A DNA stretch of 64,000 bases from Tahibacter soli (GCF_025717065.2 NZ_JAOVZO020000003.1:124001-188000), one strand, 5' to 3'; shown: positions 25,330 through 35,825, counted from the first letter of the stretch. Notes: a model not told the origin generated them from the letters alone. Program-made: numbers and translations.

Positions 25330-27926
25330 GGCGGAGAACTCCGGTTGGGATCGGCCGGCAGAACGAGTTCGCGGCCGAAGAGGAAGCGCTCGCCGAGCGT
25401 CAGCGAGGTTTCGACGAGCGTGCGTTCGAGGCGGTCGACCGCGCGCAGCGCGTAGGTGCCGGGGGGCAGGCCGTCGAGCCGGTAGTAGCCGTTCGTGTTG
25501 CTGCGCGCGCGCGCGCGAATCGCGCCGGTCGCGTCGACGACGAGCACGTCGATGTCAACGGCGGGCTTGCCGTCCGCACCGCGCACCTGACCGGCCAGGC
25601 CCAGGCGCAGCTCGAGGCCGAAGTCGACGCGCGTGAGGCTGCCGGCGCGCACTTCGACGCGGCGCGGCGCCTCGTGCACGGCCAGCTCGATCGGCAGACC
25701 CTCGTTGTCGAGTTCGACGCGATGCACGCCGGGGTCGAGGTTCTGCACGTGGTAGTGGCCGCCTTCTTCGGTGCGCGTACGCACATGTCCGTCGACGAGC
25801 ACCGGGATGCCCGAAAGATCGAAGTCGGCGCGGGCGCCGGCCGGGCGCTCGACGATGCCCGAGACGCCGCCTTCGCGTTCGTAACCCTGGTTGACGCCGC
25901 CGCGCGCAAGGCCGGCGCCGGTGACGGCGAAATCGGCGACGATCGAGAAGCCGATCACCGTGCCGTCGCTCGCATGCAGCGGATCGCGCAGGGCGGTCAG
26001 CCGCGCCGACAGGCCGGGCCGCAGTTCGGCGCTCGCCTCGGCGAGAAAGCCGGTGCGGCCTTCGCCCCCCAGCACGCCGGCCGCCCACGCCAGATGCGCG
26101 CGGCCGCCCTCGTAGCGATTGAAGGTCGCGGTGTAGCGATTGCCGAGTTCGGTGTCGCGCTGGGCGGTGAACTGCAGGCGCGAGCGCGAGCCGAGATCCT
26201 GGTCGAGCGCGATTTGCGAGATATCGGCGTAGCGCGACGCCGACAGACGCGTGCCGCGGCGCACGGCCCATTGCGCGTCGTACGAATAGCGGCCGTCGTA
26301 TTCCGGGCGGGCGCCGAGCGAGAAACGCGGCGTCGGGCGCCACGTCACGGCCGGCTTGGTGTAGCGGATGTCGCTGTAGGCGTCGCCGCTGATGTCCGAA
26401 TGGATCAGCGATACGCGCAGCTGGTCGCCGAACGTGCGGCCGGCTTCGGCGCGGCGGTTGCGCGTGCCGAGAGAACCGTCGGCCTGGTAGTCGTCGTCGT
26501 AGTCGAGCCAGTTCGCGCGCCAGAACCACGGCCCGTACTGGCCGTCGCCGAGCACCTGGCGCGCACCGGCGCCGCTGTCGTCGCGGCCGGCGTACGCGGC
26601 CCATGAGCCCGCCATGCCGAGGTTCAGCGCGGTGCCGGCGACCGTCTGCCGCCGGCCGCCGATCGACTGCACGATCGCCTCGGCGGTCACGCGGTCGGTA
26701 AAGCCGCGGCGAAACTGGTAGAAGCCCGCGCCGCCGGTGCCCGAACGATTGTCGTCGAGCAGAAATCCGTTCGAACCGAGGCCGACGTAGTGGACGTTGA
26801 CGCCTTCGGGCAGCTGCAGGTTGCCGGCCTGCGAATAGGTCTGGTCGACGCGCAGCGGCGTGCCGGTTTCGCCGAACGCGTACACCGCGACTTCGATCGG
26901 GATCGCGTCGCCCGGCGCGGCCGGCACGTCGCGGAATTCGTAGCGGCCGTCGAGCCGGATCGTCTGGCGCTGCAGCACCTGGCCGCCGTAGCGCAGCTCC
27001 GCCGTGCCGCCCGGCGGACCGCTGCCGCGGATCACGCTGGTCGGCCGCGCCTGGTACGGCACGAGCTGGCCGTAGTAGCCGCCGGCCGCTTCGTAGACGA
27101 GGTCGGGACGATTCGTCTGCGCGTACTGCACGCCGGTCATCTCGAACGAGGCGAGCAGCGGATGCAGCGCGAGGCGTTCCTGGCCGACGAGCCAGCGCGA
27201 CTTGCCGCGATCGAGCAGCCACGACAGCGCCTGCACGTCGACGTCGTGGCTGTCGCCGCTGACGCCGTGGCTGAAGTCGGCGTGCCAGTAGCCCGGGCCG
27301 AGCGCGCCGGCGATGCGATGATTCATGTAGGCGGCAGCCTCGCCGTCGACGACGGTGCCGGACAGCTCGCTGCGCCAGCGCGACAGGCTCGCCTGCGGCG
27401 CGCGCACGTCGACGCTCTGGTCGGCGTCGCCGGCAGCCGGCGATTTGTCCGCGGCGCCGGGCTGCCAGGGGAGGTCGATGCGCAGTGCGAACTCGGCATC
27501 GTCGAACGCGACGCGTGCGGCGAGCACGCTCGACAGCGTCTGCAGCCCCGCATAGACGACGCCGCCGTCGGTGCGCAGCGACGCGGCCGGCAGCAGCGTC
27601 TGGCCGATCGGCGTCGTCAGTTGATAGTTGCCGTCGGCGTCCTTGGTCGAATCGATCGCGCTCGCGTGCAGGAACGCGTCGAGGTTGACGAAATCGGCGC
27701 CGTCCGGCTCGCGCCAGAGTGCAAGGTTGTCGTTGAGCTCGCGCCCGTTCAGGATCGGCACCACGAGCAGGATGCGTTTCTGCTGCGAGCCCGGCACCGA
27801 ACCGCCGCCGTAGTACGAGAATCCCGGCGCGGCCGGCGCCGCCGGTTCCGCATGCGCGGCCGGCTGCGCGAGGACGAGCAGGGCCGAGCCGACGGCGGCG
27901 GCCAATGGGCGGACGCGCTGGCGCAT
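25326..27926 (-). CDS. Outer-membrane usher-like protein with carboxypeptidase-regulatory-like C-terminal domains
   Basis: 866 residues, signal peptide ending near residue 26. The N-terminal domain ('RILLVVPILNGRELNDNLALW') resembles usher N-domains, followed by a barrel-like region with an usher plug-type Ig segment at about 300-370 ('RYGGQVLQRQTIRLDGRYEFRDVP', shown here in part: key features are the G-G turn and FRDVP) and alternating aromatic beta strands to about 660. The last 200 residues contain two carboxypeptidase-regulatory/SdrB-like beta sandwiches ('GHYHVQNLDPGVHRVELD', 'GYYRLDGLPPGTYALRAV'). It resembles alpha/CS1-type (TcfC, CooC) ushers more than FimD. The PapD-like chaperone gene is directly upstream. 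Confidence 0.75.
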   Translation of the reverse strand: MRQRVRPLAAAVGSALLVLAQPAAHAEPAAPAAPGFSYYGGGSVPGSQQKRILLVVPILNGRELNDNLALWREPDGADFVNLDAFLHASAIDSTKDADGNYQLTTPIGQTLLPAASLRTDGGVVYAGLQTLSSVLAARVAFDDAEFALRIDLPWQPGAADKSPAAGDADQSVDVRAPQASLSRWRSELSGTVVDGEAAAYMNHRIAGALGPGYWHADFSHGVSGDSHDVDVQALSWLLDRGKSRWLVGQERLALHPLLASFEMTGVQYAQTNRPDLVYEAAGGYYGQLVPYQARPTSVIRGSGPPGGTAELRYGGQVLQRQTIRLDGRYEFRDVPAAPGDAIPIEVAVYAFGETGTPLRVDQTYSQAGNLQLPEGVNVHYVGLGSNGFLLDDNRSGTGGAGFYQFRRGFTDRVTAEAIVQSIGGRRQTVAGTALNLGMAGSWAAYAGRDDSGAGARQVLGDGQYGPWFWRANWLDYDDDYQADGSLGTRNRRAEAGRTFGDQLRVSLIHSDISGDAYSDIRYTKPAVTWRPTPRFSLGARPEYDGRYSYDAQWAVRRGTRLSASRYADISQIALDQDLGSRSRLQFTAQRDTELGNRYTATFNRYEGGRAHLAWAAGVLGGEGRTGFLAEASAELRPGLSARLTALRDPLHASDGTVIGFSIVADFAVTGAGLARGGVNQGYEREGGVSGIVERPAGARADFDLSGIPVLVDGHVRTRTEEGGHYHVQNLDPGVHRVELDNEGLPIELAVHEAPRRVEVRAGSLTRVDFGLELRLGLAGQVRGADGKPAVDIDVLVVDATGAIRARARSNTNGYYRLDGLPPGTYALRAVDRLERTLVETSLTLGERFLFGRELVLPADPNRSSPP

Positions 27927-27930
27927 CGGG

Positions 27931-28752
27931 CTACCGTGGCGCTTCCGTCACGGTGAACTCGACCGAGCGGTCGAGCGCCGCGTCGCCGAGCTTGCCGTTG
28001 AGATCGAGGACATAGCGGCCGGGCTTGAGCTTCGCCGCGCCGAACGGCGCGGTCAGCGTGCGCGTATCGCCCGGCAGCACCGGGTTGCCGGGCAGCACTT
28101 CGACCAGCATCTGGCCTTTCTTCAATTCCGGCGTCTGGTTGCCGACGCCCGGGACGATGTCGGTCGACGCGGTGCCCGGGTAGGCGGCGGCTTCCCACAC
28201 GCTGTATTGGCCGGTGAAGCGCACGTTCGCGTTGCCGTCGTTTTTGATCGAGAAGCGCGCGCCGTTGCCGTCGGCCGCGATGGATTCGATCGTGCCGGCG
28301 CGCGTCGTCTTGCCGACCTGGACGTACAGCGCCGAGCGGAACTGGAATCGCGTGCGCATCTTCGCGTTTTCGACCGGCGGCACGACTTCGTCGAATACCA
28401 GCATCACGCGATGTTCGCCGGGCGGCAGTTCGACGGCCGGCCGCACGGTGAAGCGCACGGCCTGCGAAGAGCGCGGCTTGACGTCGAATTCGACCGGATT
28501 GACGACGACCCACTGGTCGAGCGTGGTCGGTCCCGACGGCAGCAGGCGCGGCTGGTTGTCGGCATCGGCGTCCCACGGCGCGAGCGACACGCGCACGCGC
28601 TTGGGCTGCTCGGTGTAGTTGAACATGCGGAACGTCTGGGTCTTGCCGGCATCCTCCAGGCTGAGGTCGTAATAGGCCGGGCTGATGCCGACCTGGGCGA
28701 ACGCGTTCGTCGTCAAACCGAGCAACAGAACGATCAGAACAAGGATGCGCAC
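27931..28752 (-). CDS. PapD-like periplasmic pilus chaperone
   Basis: 273 residues from a GTG start that directly follows the stop codon of the upstream gene. Signal peptide MRILVLIVLLLGLTTNAFA. Domain 1 shows the chaperone pattern: 'ISPAYYDLSLEDAGKTQTF', 'NYTEQPKRVRVSL', and a G1-like strand 'FQFRSALYVQVG' around residue 135; domain 2 ('RFSIKNDGNANVRFTGQY', 'VLPGDTRTLTAPFG') is an Ig-like sandwich. It should bind the pilin-like subunits and deliver them to the usher encoded four bases downstream. Confidence 0.8.
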   Translation of the reverse strand: MRILVLIVLLLGLTTNAFAQVGISPAYYDLSLEDAGKTQTFRMFNYTEQPKRVRVSLAPWDADADNQPRLLPSGPTTLDQWVVVNPVEFDVKPRSSQAVRFTVRPAVELPPGEHRVMLVFDEVVPPVENAKMRTRFQFRSALYVQVGKTTRAGTIESIAADGNGARFSIKNDGNANVRFTGQYSVWEAAAYPGTASTDIVPGVGNQTPELKKGQMLVEVLPGNPVLPGDTRTLTAPFGAAKLKPGRYVLDLNGKLGDAALDRSVEFTVTEAPR

Positions 28753-29325
28753 TCAATAGCCCTCGATGCGGATGACGAGCCGACCCCGGTAGCGCGACGC
28801 GCTGCCCAGGGCCGAGGTGGGAATTTCAAGGACGATATCGCCCTCGGTCGCCTGGATCTGTGGACCAAGCGAGATCTGCCGTGCGGCGGCCTGCGTGACC
28901 GCCACCGGCAACTGCTGGCGAGGATCGTCGACTGATGACAAGACGCCGGGGCTGCCGTCGACGCCCTCGAGCGCGACGCGTACGCGTTGGGAGCCCGGTG
29001 CGCCGGCCGGATTGTCGAGCCGCCACAGGCCTTGCAACGGCCGTCGGATGACCGCCGGCAGCGGCGCCGGAGCGAGCGCGCCCTGGGCGACGAAGGCACC
29101 GTTCTGGTAGTGCCCGGTTACCGTCGCCTCGGGGCTCGGCTGGCGCGTGTCGCCGACGAGTTCGTGCACGGTGATCGGTTCGAGATGGATGGTATCGCGG
29201 GGCAGCGACAACACGCCGACGCCGGTCGCGTTGAGTGCGGCGAGCGGGTCCGCCGATCGCTGCGTCCCGCCGGGGGACGCAGCGATCGCCTGGACCAGCA
29301 TGGCGGTGACGAGGGTCGTCAGCAT
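28753..29325 (-). CDS. Exported protein of unknown function in the chaperone-usher locus, possible minor subunit
   Basis: 190 residues with a short signal peptide (MLTTLVTAMLVQAIAA). The mature part is rich in valine, proline and alternating beta strands ('IHLEPITVHELVGD', 'QRVRVALEGVD') and ends 'YRGRLVIRIEGY'. I do not recognise a family. Lying between the pilin-like gene and the chaperone, with its stop touching the chaperone's GTG, suggests a minor pilin, tip protein or a second chaperone. Confidence 0.6.
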   Translation of the reverse strand: MLTTLVTAMLVQAIAASPGGTQRSADPLAALNATGVGVLSLPRDTIHLEPITVHELVGDTRQPSPEATVTGHYQNGAFVAQGALAPAPLPAVIRRPLQGLWRLDNPAGAPGSQRVRVALEGVDGSPGVLSSVDDPRQQLPVAVTQAAARQISLGPQIQATEGDIVLEIPTSALGSASRYRGRLVIRIEGY

Positions 29326-29347
29326 GTCGGTTGCGGCGGGGACCGGA

Positions 29348-30031
29348 TCAGGTGCTGGTGACGGTCAGCACGAAATTGACGTCGGTGTTCGAACCGGCCG
29401 TCGTGCTGTACAGACCCAGCGCCGTCGCGTTGGTCAGGTTGAGGTTCAGGCGCACGTCGCCCGAGCGCGGCGTTCCCAGGCCCGGGTCCGGGAACTGGAT
29501 CGAGGCGGCCGGACCGGCGGCGCCGGACTGCACCTGATAGCCCGACAGGCCGATCGTGTTGCCCGCGACCGGGCCGGTCAGCGTCGTGCCGGCACCGGCG
29601 GCGACGGCAACCGTCGTCGTCGAGGCGCCGCCCGCGGCGCGGACCGCCCAGATGTTCTGCAGCACCAGCGGCAGCGCCGAGGCCGACAGGCCGAGCGCGG
29701 GCGGGGCGATATTGAAATTCGCGACGAGCGCGGTCGGCGTGACGGCCGGCGTCGGCACCGCGGTGACGGCGGCGGCCGCGGCACCCTGGTTGCAGGCGAA
29801 CGTGTCGGTGCTGCCGGCGCAGCTCGCCGGCAGCGTGCCGGCGACGTCGGTCAGGTTGATGTTCACGTCGACCGACGAGTAGTAGTACAGAATGGTGATG
29901 CCGTTCTGCAGGTTGATGTCGACGTCGACGTTGCCGGTCGCCTGCGCGAACGCGGCAGTCGGAAACAGGCTGGAGGCGGCCAGGGCGCAGGCGGCAGCCA
30001 GTGCGAGGCGCTTGGTATGTTTGACGATCAC
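29348..30031 (-). CDS. Pilin-like major subunit of the chaperone-usher locus
   Basis: 227 residues from a GTG start at 30031, chosen because a GGGGAA ribosome binding site precedes it and a clean signal peptide follows (VKHTKRLALAAACALAASS, cleavage after AAFA). The mature protein is small, threonine/alanine/asparagine-rich, almost free of charged residues, and ends in 'NFVLTVTST', a beta strand of the type used in donor-strand complementation. It has one cysteine pair. It is the first gene of the six-gene operon, as expected for an abundant shaft subunit. Confidence 0.65.
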   Translation of the reverse strand: MIVKHTKRLALAAACALAASSLFPTAAFAQATGNVDVDINLQNGITILYYYSSVDVNINLTDVAGTLPASCAGSTDTFACNQGAAAAAVTAVPTPAVTPTALVANFNIAPPALGLSASALPLVLQNIWAVRAAGGASTTTVAVAAGAGTTLTGPVAGNTIGLSGYQVQSGAAGPAASIQFPDPGLGTPRSGDVRLNLNLTNATALGLYSTTAGSNTDVNFVLTVTST

Positions 30032-30379
30032 GATGGGATTCCCCGTAGTGGATTGAAAACGCACTGCTGAGTACGTCTTTTGAGCAGCGCGTACGGCAAA
30101 GCACGCGGCATGCCGAAATGTGCGCTTCATCACACTTTGTGACACTCCGTAACAATCGCGGGGGATTTGCGCCGATTTCGATGAGCCGGCGGCTTGTCGG
30201 ATTGCGAGTTACGGCGACTTCGGGAATCACGGTGGAGCAGTGCAGAAATGTCTGGCGTTTCCTGCCGGCAGTCTGTACGCTTCGCGCCCCGCTCGACGGC
30301 CGGCTCCGCTCGAGCGAATACTTGCAACGACGGCATTGACTTTCGTCCTGCAGGTCACGAAAATGCCGGGCTCCGTGCT
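30032..30379. other. 348-bp divergent control region between the usher operon and the tRNA-tuf operon
   Basis: No convincing gene. It should hold the promoter of the pilin operon on the minus strand and that of the tRNA-Tyr operon on the plus strand. Visible elements are a TCACA-CTT-TGTGA palindrome at 30130-30142, about 100 bp before the pilin start, and the promoter listed at 30336-30364. Confidence 0.6.
30336..30364 (+). promoter_or_regulatory. Candidate sigma70 promoter of the tRNA-tuf operon
   Basis: TTGACT at 30336-30341, 17-bp spacer, GAAAAT at 30359-30364. The predicted start point, about 30371, is nine bases before mature tRNA-Tyr. Confidence 0.5.
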
Positions 30380-30465
30380 GGAGGGATACCCAAGCGGCCA
30401 ACGGGGGCAGACTGTAAATCTGCTGGCTTACGCCTTCGGTGGTTCGAATCCACCTCCCTCCACCA
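30380..30465 (+). tRNA. tRNA-Tyr (anticodon GTA)
   Basis: 86 nt with a long variable arm, acceptor GGAGGGA/TCCCTCC, anticodon loop CTGTAAA and an encoded CCA. First of a Tyr-Gly-Thr cluster ahead of tuf, the same set as upstream of E. coli tufB. Confidence 0.97.
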
Positions 30466-30483
30466 GTAACTGGTTCCGCACGA

Positions 30484-30557
<74 letters not shown>

Positions 30558-30583
30558 TTGAATCATTGCCGCACGTTGCATTC

Positions 30584-30659
<76 letters not shown>

Positions 30660-30729
30660 TCTGCGAGTTGTCGTTAACGCGTCAGTACTCGTCCACCTCC
30701 TTTGATTGATCTCTCGGGGTTTTGCAGGC

Positions 30730-31920
<1,191 letters not shown>

Positions 31921-31969
31921 TGTAGCGACGACGAACCCCCAGCTGGACGGTTCGTTTCGCGAGGATGAG

Positions 31970-31995
31970 GCTTTGGCGGCGCAAGCCGCCGAAGC
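31970..31995 (+). repeat. GCAA-tetraloop hairpin between tuf and tRNA-Trp
   Basis: 11-bp stem GCTTTGGCGGC/GCCGCCGAAGC (one U.G pair) closed by a GCAA tetraloop, followed by TGTTTAGG. Partial terminator or RNA-processing structure. Confidence 0.5.
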
Positions 31996-32024
31996 TGTTT
32001 AGGAAAGACCAGGTTTTACGCGGT

Positions 32025-32100
<76 letters not shown>

Positions 32101-32170
32101 TTCGTCGGGTTTTCGGCTTGGCTCAAGCGCGCAAGCGCCGACGCGGGGCCCGTAACGGCCGCTAGAGATA

Positions 32171-32551
32171 ATGAACGCGAAAGTCGAACAAGCTTCCGGC
32201 GTCAACGCCACCGACATCGTCAAGCTCGTGCTGGCCGCCGCTGTCGGCGTCGCCGGCATTGTCGGTTTCTACTACTTTGCCGATACGGCGAAGATTCTGC
32301 GCGTGCTCGGCCTGCTCGCCGCGCTCGTCGCCGCCGGCGCGCTCGTCGTCATCACGGCGCCGGGCCGCGCGCTCGTCGAGTTCCTGCGCAAGTCGCACCT
32401 CGAGCTGCGCAAGGTCGTGTGGCCGACGCGCGACGAAACGATTCGTTCGACCGGCGTGATCATCGTCGTCGTGATCATCATCAGCATCATCCTCGGCCTC
32501 ATCGACCTGCTGCTGAAGGTCGTGGTCATGGACTGGCTGCTCAAGCTCTGA
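32171..32551 (+). CDS. secE: Preprotein translocase subunit SecE
   Basis: 126 residues with three predicted membrane helices (about residues 15-35, 40-60 and 95-120), the long three-helix gammaproteobacterial type. The conserved cytoplasmic segment '[21 protein letters not shown]' precedes the essential last helix. SecE clamps SecY in the translocon. nusG starts 14 bases downstream. Confidence 0.96.
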   Translation: MNAKVEQASGVNATDIVKLVLAAAVGVAGIVGFYYFADTAKILRVLGLLAALVAAGALVVITAPGRALVEFLRKSHLELRKVVWPTRDETIRSTGVIIVVVIIISIILGLIDLLLKVVVMDWLLKL

Positions 32552-32565
32552 GCACAGGGAAGATC

Positions 32566-33126
32566 ATGGCCAAGCGTTGGTATGTGGTTCACGCCTATTC
32601 GGGATTCGAGCATCAGGTCGCGCGCGCCCTGAAGGATCGCGTCGTGCGGTTCGAGATGCAGGACAAGTTCGGCGAGATTCTCGTTCCGACCGAGGAAGTG
32701 ATCGAGATGCGCGGCGGCCAGAAGCGCCGCAGCGAGCGCAAGTTCTACCCGGGCTACGTGTTCGTCGAAATCGAAACCGATTCCGAGAACAAGGCGCCGA
32801 AGATCGACGACGAATCCTGGCATCTCGTCAAGGAAACGCCGAAGGTGATGGGCTTCATCGGCGGCACCGCCGACCGCCCGCTCCCGATCAAGGACGCCGA
32901 TGCCGAACGCATGCTCCAGCGCATTCGCGAAGGCGCCGAGAAGCCGCGTCCGCGCGTGCTGTTCGAGCCGGGCGAGATGGTGCGCGTCATCGACGGTCCG
33001 TTCGTCGACTTCAACGGCGTGGTCGAAGAGATCAACTACGAAAAGAGCCGCCTGCGCGTGGCGGTTCTGATTTTCGGGCGCTCGACGCCGGTCGAACTCG
33101 AGTTCGGCCAGGTCGAGAAGGCCTAA
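32566..33126 (+). CDS. nusG: Transcription termination/antitermination factor NusG
   Basis: 186 residues. NGN domain '[21 protein letters not shown]' ... '[13 protein letters not shown]' and C-terminal KOW domain '[24 protein letters not shown]'. Couples RNA polymerase to Rho and to the ribosome. The frame is open upstream, but the ATG at 32566 is the family start. Confidence 0.98.
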   Translation: MAKRWYVVHAYSGFEHQVARALKDRVVRFEMQDKFGEILVPTEEVIEMRGGQKRRSERKFYPGYVFVEIETDSENKAPKIDDESWHLVKETPKVMGFIGGTADRPLPIKDADAERMLQRIREGAEKPRPRVLFEPGEMVRVIDGPFVDFNGVVEEINYEKSRLRVAVLIFGRSTPVELEFGQVEKA

Positions 33127-33130
33127 AGGT

Positions 33131-33156
33131 GTAAGGCCGTCCACGGACGGCTTTAC
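33131..33156 (+). repeat. Strong stem-loop between nusG and rplK
   Basis: A nearly perfect 12-bp inverted repeat (GTAAGGCCGTCC, then GGACGGCTTTAC with one G.U pair) four bases after the nusG stop. In E. coli this junction separates the secE-nusG and L11 operons; here it may be a partial terminator or processing site. The L1-binding translational operator of rplK would lie between here and 33208. Confidence 0.5.
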
Positions 33157-33208
33157 GGCTAAAACAGAGCGAGGAGCCGCAAGGCGTCTGCACTCGCAGG
33201 AGTAAATC

Positions 33209-33637
33209 ATGGCAAAGAAAGTCGTCGGCTATATCAAGCTGCAGGTGAAGGCCGGTCAGGCCAACCCCTCGCCGCCGGTCGGTCCCGCGCTCGGTCAGCG
33301 CGGCCTCAACATCATGGAATTCTGCAAGGCGTTCAACGCCGCGACGCAGAAGCTGGAACCGGGCCTGCCGATTCCGGTCGTGATCACGGCGTATTCCGAC
33401 CGTTCGTTCACGTTCATCACCAAGACCCCGCCGGCTTCGATCCTTCTCAAGAAGGCCGCCGGCATCGCGTCGGGCTCCAAGCGCCCGAACACGGAAAAGG
33501 TCGGCAAGGTCACGCGCAAGCAGCTCGAAGAAATCGCGACGACCAAGATGCCGGATCTCACCGCCGCTGACCTCGAAGCCGCCGTGCGCACCATCGCCGG
33601 CAGCGCGCGCAGCATGGGCCTGAACACGGAGATCTGA
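33209..33637 (+). CDS. rplK: 50S ribosomal protein L11
   Basis: 142 residues, E. coli length. '[27 protein letters not shown]' is the conserved N-terminal domain (proline-rich switch) and the C-terminal RNA-binding domain ends '[10 protein letters not shown]'. Forms the GTPase-associated centre with L10 and L12. rplA begins four bases after its stop. Confidence 0.99.
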   Translation: MAKKVVGYIKLQVKAGQANPSPPVGPALGQRGLNIMEFCKAFNAATQKLEPGLPIPVVITAYSDRSFTFITKTPPASILLKKAAGIASGSKRPNTEKVGKVTRKQLEEIATTKMPDLTAADLEAAVRTIAGSARSMGLNTEI

Positions 33638-33641
33638 CGTC

Positions 33642-34346
33642 ATGGCAAAGATCAGCAAGCGTTTCAAAGCCCTCCAGGGCCTCGTCGAGCCGGGCAAGGC
33701 GTATGCCGTCGATGCCGCTCTGAAGATCCTCAAGGACAATTCGAAGACGAAGTTCGTCGAATCCGTCGACGTCTCGGTCCGCCTCGGCATCGACGCCAAG
33801 AAGTCGGACCAGGGCGTGCGCGGCTCGAGCCTGCTGCCGCACGGCACCGGCAAGACGATCCGCGTCGCGGTGTTCTGCCCGCCGGGCGAGAAGGCGGAAG
33901 CGGCCAAGGCCGCCGGTGCCGACGCCGTGGGCATGGACGACCTCGCCGAAAAGATGCAGGCCGGCGAACTCAACTACGGCCGCATCATCGCCACGCCGGA
34001 CGCGATGCGCGTCGTCGGAAAGCTCGGTCAGCTGCTCGGCCCGCGCGGCCTGATGCCGAACCCGAAGGACGGCTCGGTCACGGCCGACGTCGCCACCGCG
34101 GTGAAGAACGCCAAGGCGGGTCAGGTGAAGTTCCGCAACGACAAGGCCGGCATCATCCACGCGACGATCGGCAAGGCGAACTTCGGCGCCGACGCGCTCA
34201 AGGACAACCTCAACGCGCTGCTGGCCGACCTCGTCAAGGCGAAGCCGTCCACCGCGAAGGGCCAGTACCTGCAGAAGGTTTCGCTGTCGACCACGATGGG
34301 CCTCGGCGTGATCGTCGACCAGTCCACGCTCGGCGTGAAGCTGTAA
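33642..34346 (+). CDS. rplA: 50S ribosomal protein L1
   Basis: 234 residues. Builds the mobile L1 stalk and usually represses its own operon by binding the rplK leader. '[21 protein letters not shown]' and '[18 protein letters not shown]' are family signatures. Confidence 0.99.
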   Translation: MAKISKRFKALQGLVEPGKAYAVDAALKILKDNSKTKFVESVDVSVRLGIDAKKSDQGVRGSSLLPHGTGKTIRVAVFCPPGEKAEAAKAAGADAVGMDDLAEKMQAGELNYGRIIATPDAMRVVGKLGQLLGPRGLMPNPKDGSVTADVATAVKNAKAGQVKFRNDKAGIIHATIGKANFGADALKDNLNALLADLVKAKPSTAKGQYLQKVSLSTTMGLGVIVDQSTLGVKL

Positions 34347-34703
34347 GTTTTCTTTCAACGCGATTCGCCCGGAGACGGCGAAGCGCAAACCGGTGCGAGA
34401 GCGCCGGACGATTTTGAGGGCTCCCGGTCAGTGACGACCGGGCGCCGTCAAAGACCGCAGGCGATCGGAACGATTCGCCCGGGAGTGCAAGGAAGCGCTG
34501 CACTGCGAAGGATGCTCCCGGCCGTATCGCGAAGGTCTTAATCGCACGGCCTGCGCAGATGGTGCTGCCCGAACAGGTTTACCTGGAACGGCCACCAAAA
34601 CCGGTATCGAGAGATACCAGCGGATCAAAGAAGGACGATCGATCCGTCGTCGCTTTGGATCTCGTCGCGCAGGAGCGCGGACGGATCCGGTTCGGAGAAC
34701 GCA
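34347..34703 (+). promoter_or_regulatory. 357-bp rplA-rplJ intergenic region with a structured, probable L10 leader
   Basis: No gene. Contains a 7-bp hairpin (CCCGGTC/GACCGGG, 34423-34442) and a branched structure: outer CCGGGAG/CTCCCGG stem (34479-34485 with 34515-34521) enclosing a GTGCA/TGCAC stem and purine-rich internal loops. Location and shape match the L10(L12)4 autoregulatory leader known upstream of rplJ in other bacteria. A promoter for rplJL probably also lies here, but I could not fix one. Confidence 0.5.
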
Positions 34704-35228
34704 ATGGCGCTCAATCTTGCGCAAAAGAAAGAGGTCGTTGCCGAACTGGCGAATGTGGCTTCCTCGGCTTATTCCCTGGTTGCCGCCCAGTATGCCGGTC
34801 TTACCGTCGGCCAGCTCACCGAGCTGCGCAAGAAGGCGCGTCAGAACGGGGTGTATCTCAAGGTTGCGAAGAACACCCTCGTTTCCCGCGCAGTGGAAGG
34901 TACCGATTACGAGTGCGTCAAGGACTCGCTGACCGGTCCCCTGCTGTATGCCTTCTCGAAGGAAGATCCGGGCGCCGCTGGGCGTCTGATCAAGGAATTC
35001 GCCAAGGGAACGGACAAGCTGAAGCCGACTCTGGTCGCCATCGGCGGCAAGGCATACCCGGGCTCGCACGTCGACGTGCTGGCCTCGCTGCCGACCCGCG
35101 ATCAGGCGCTCAGCATGTTCCTCAGCGTACTCGTCCAGCCTGCCACCATGCTCGTTCGTCTGCTGTCGGAGCCCGCGTCCCAGGTGGCGCGCGTTACGAA
35201 GGCGGTCGGCGAGAAGCAGGCGGCGTAA
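34704..35228 (+). CDS. rplJ: 50S ribosomal protein L10
   Basis: 174 residues. Base of the L12 stalk: an N-terminal rRNA-binding domain ('[19 protein letters not shown]', '[18 protein letters not shown]') and a C-terminal helix that holds L12 dimers. A GGAG ribosome binding site precedes the ATG. Confidence 0.98.
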   Translation: MALNLAQKKEVVAELANVASSAYSLVAAQYAGLTVGQLTELRKKARQNGVYLKVAKNTLVSRAVEGTDYECVKDSLTGPLLYAFSKEDPGAAGRLIKEFAKGTDKLKPTLVAIGGKAYPGSHVDVLASLPTRDQALSMFLSVLVQPATMLVRLLSEPASQVARVTKAVGEKQAA

Positions 35229-35288
35229 GCCACACGCCAAGCCGGTCACGAAATTCACGTATAGCCGTTTAATCCAGGAGTTATCACA

Positions 35289-35663
<375 letters not shown>

Positions 35664-35680
35664 GCGACGCATTGCGTCGC
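35664..35680 (+). repeat. Hairpin directly after rplL
   Basis: GCGACGC-ATT-GCGTCGC, a perfect 7-bp stem beginning at the base after the rplL stop. Confidence 0.5.
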
Positions 35681-35699
35681 CTGCTAGACCAGGCAAGTC

Positions 35700-35731
35700 G
35701 AAAGCCTGGGGGCGTAAGCTCCCGGGCTTTC
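35700..35731 (+). terminator. Attenuator-like hairpin between rplL and rpoB
   Basis: An 11-bp stem (GAAAGCCTGGG with CCCGGGCTTTC, one U.G pair) with a loop holding a GC-GTAA-GC mini-stem. Only short T-runs follow. This fits the partial attenuation known at the rplL-rpoB junction of E. coli. Confidence 0.5.
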
Positions 35732-35764
35732 ACTGTTTCACCGTTGTTCGCGATGGATCGCGAC

Positions 35765-35825
35765 TATCGGAAAACGGTGCGTGGTGATGCGAACACCAAC
35801 GTAACTGGCACGCCGTTTTCCGATA
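35765..35825 (+). repeat. Long-loop inverted repeat upstream of rpoB
   Basis: TATCGGAAAACGG at 35765-35777 is exactly complementary to 35813-35825, with a 35-nt loop. It lies 64 bases before the rpoB start and may be an RNase III-type processing stem as in E. coli. Confidence 0.5.

Noticed and set aside
29319-30401. Alternative minus-strand frame over the pilin-like gene
   Set aside because: Arginine/glycine-rich and without a signal peptide; the frame ending at 29348 gives a coherent exported protein.
34559-35272. Possible plus-strand gene in the rplJ leader
   Set aside because: It runs out of frame into rplJ and its composition matches a shadow frame; the region is better explained as a structured leader.
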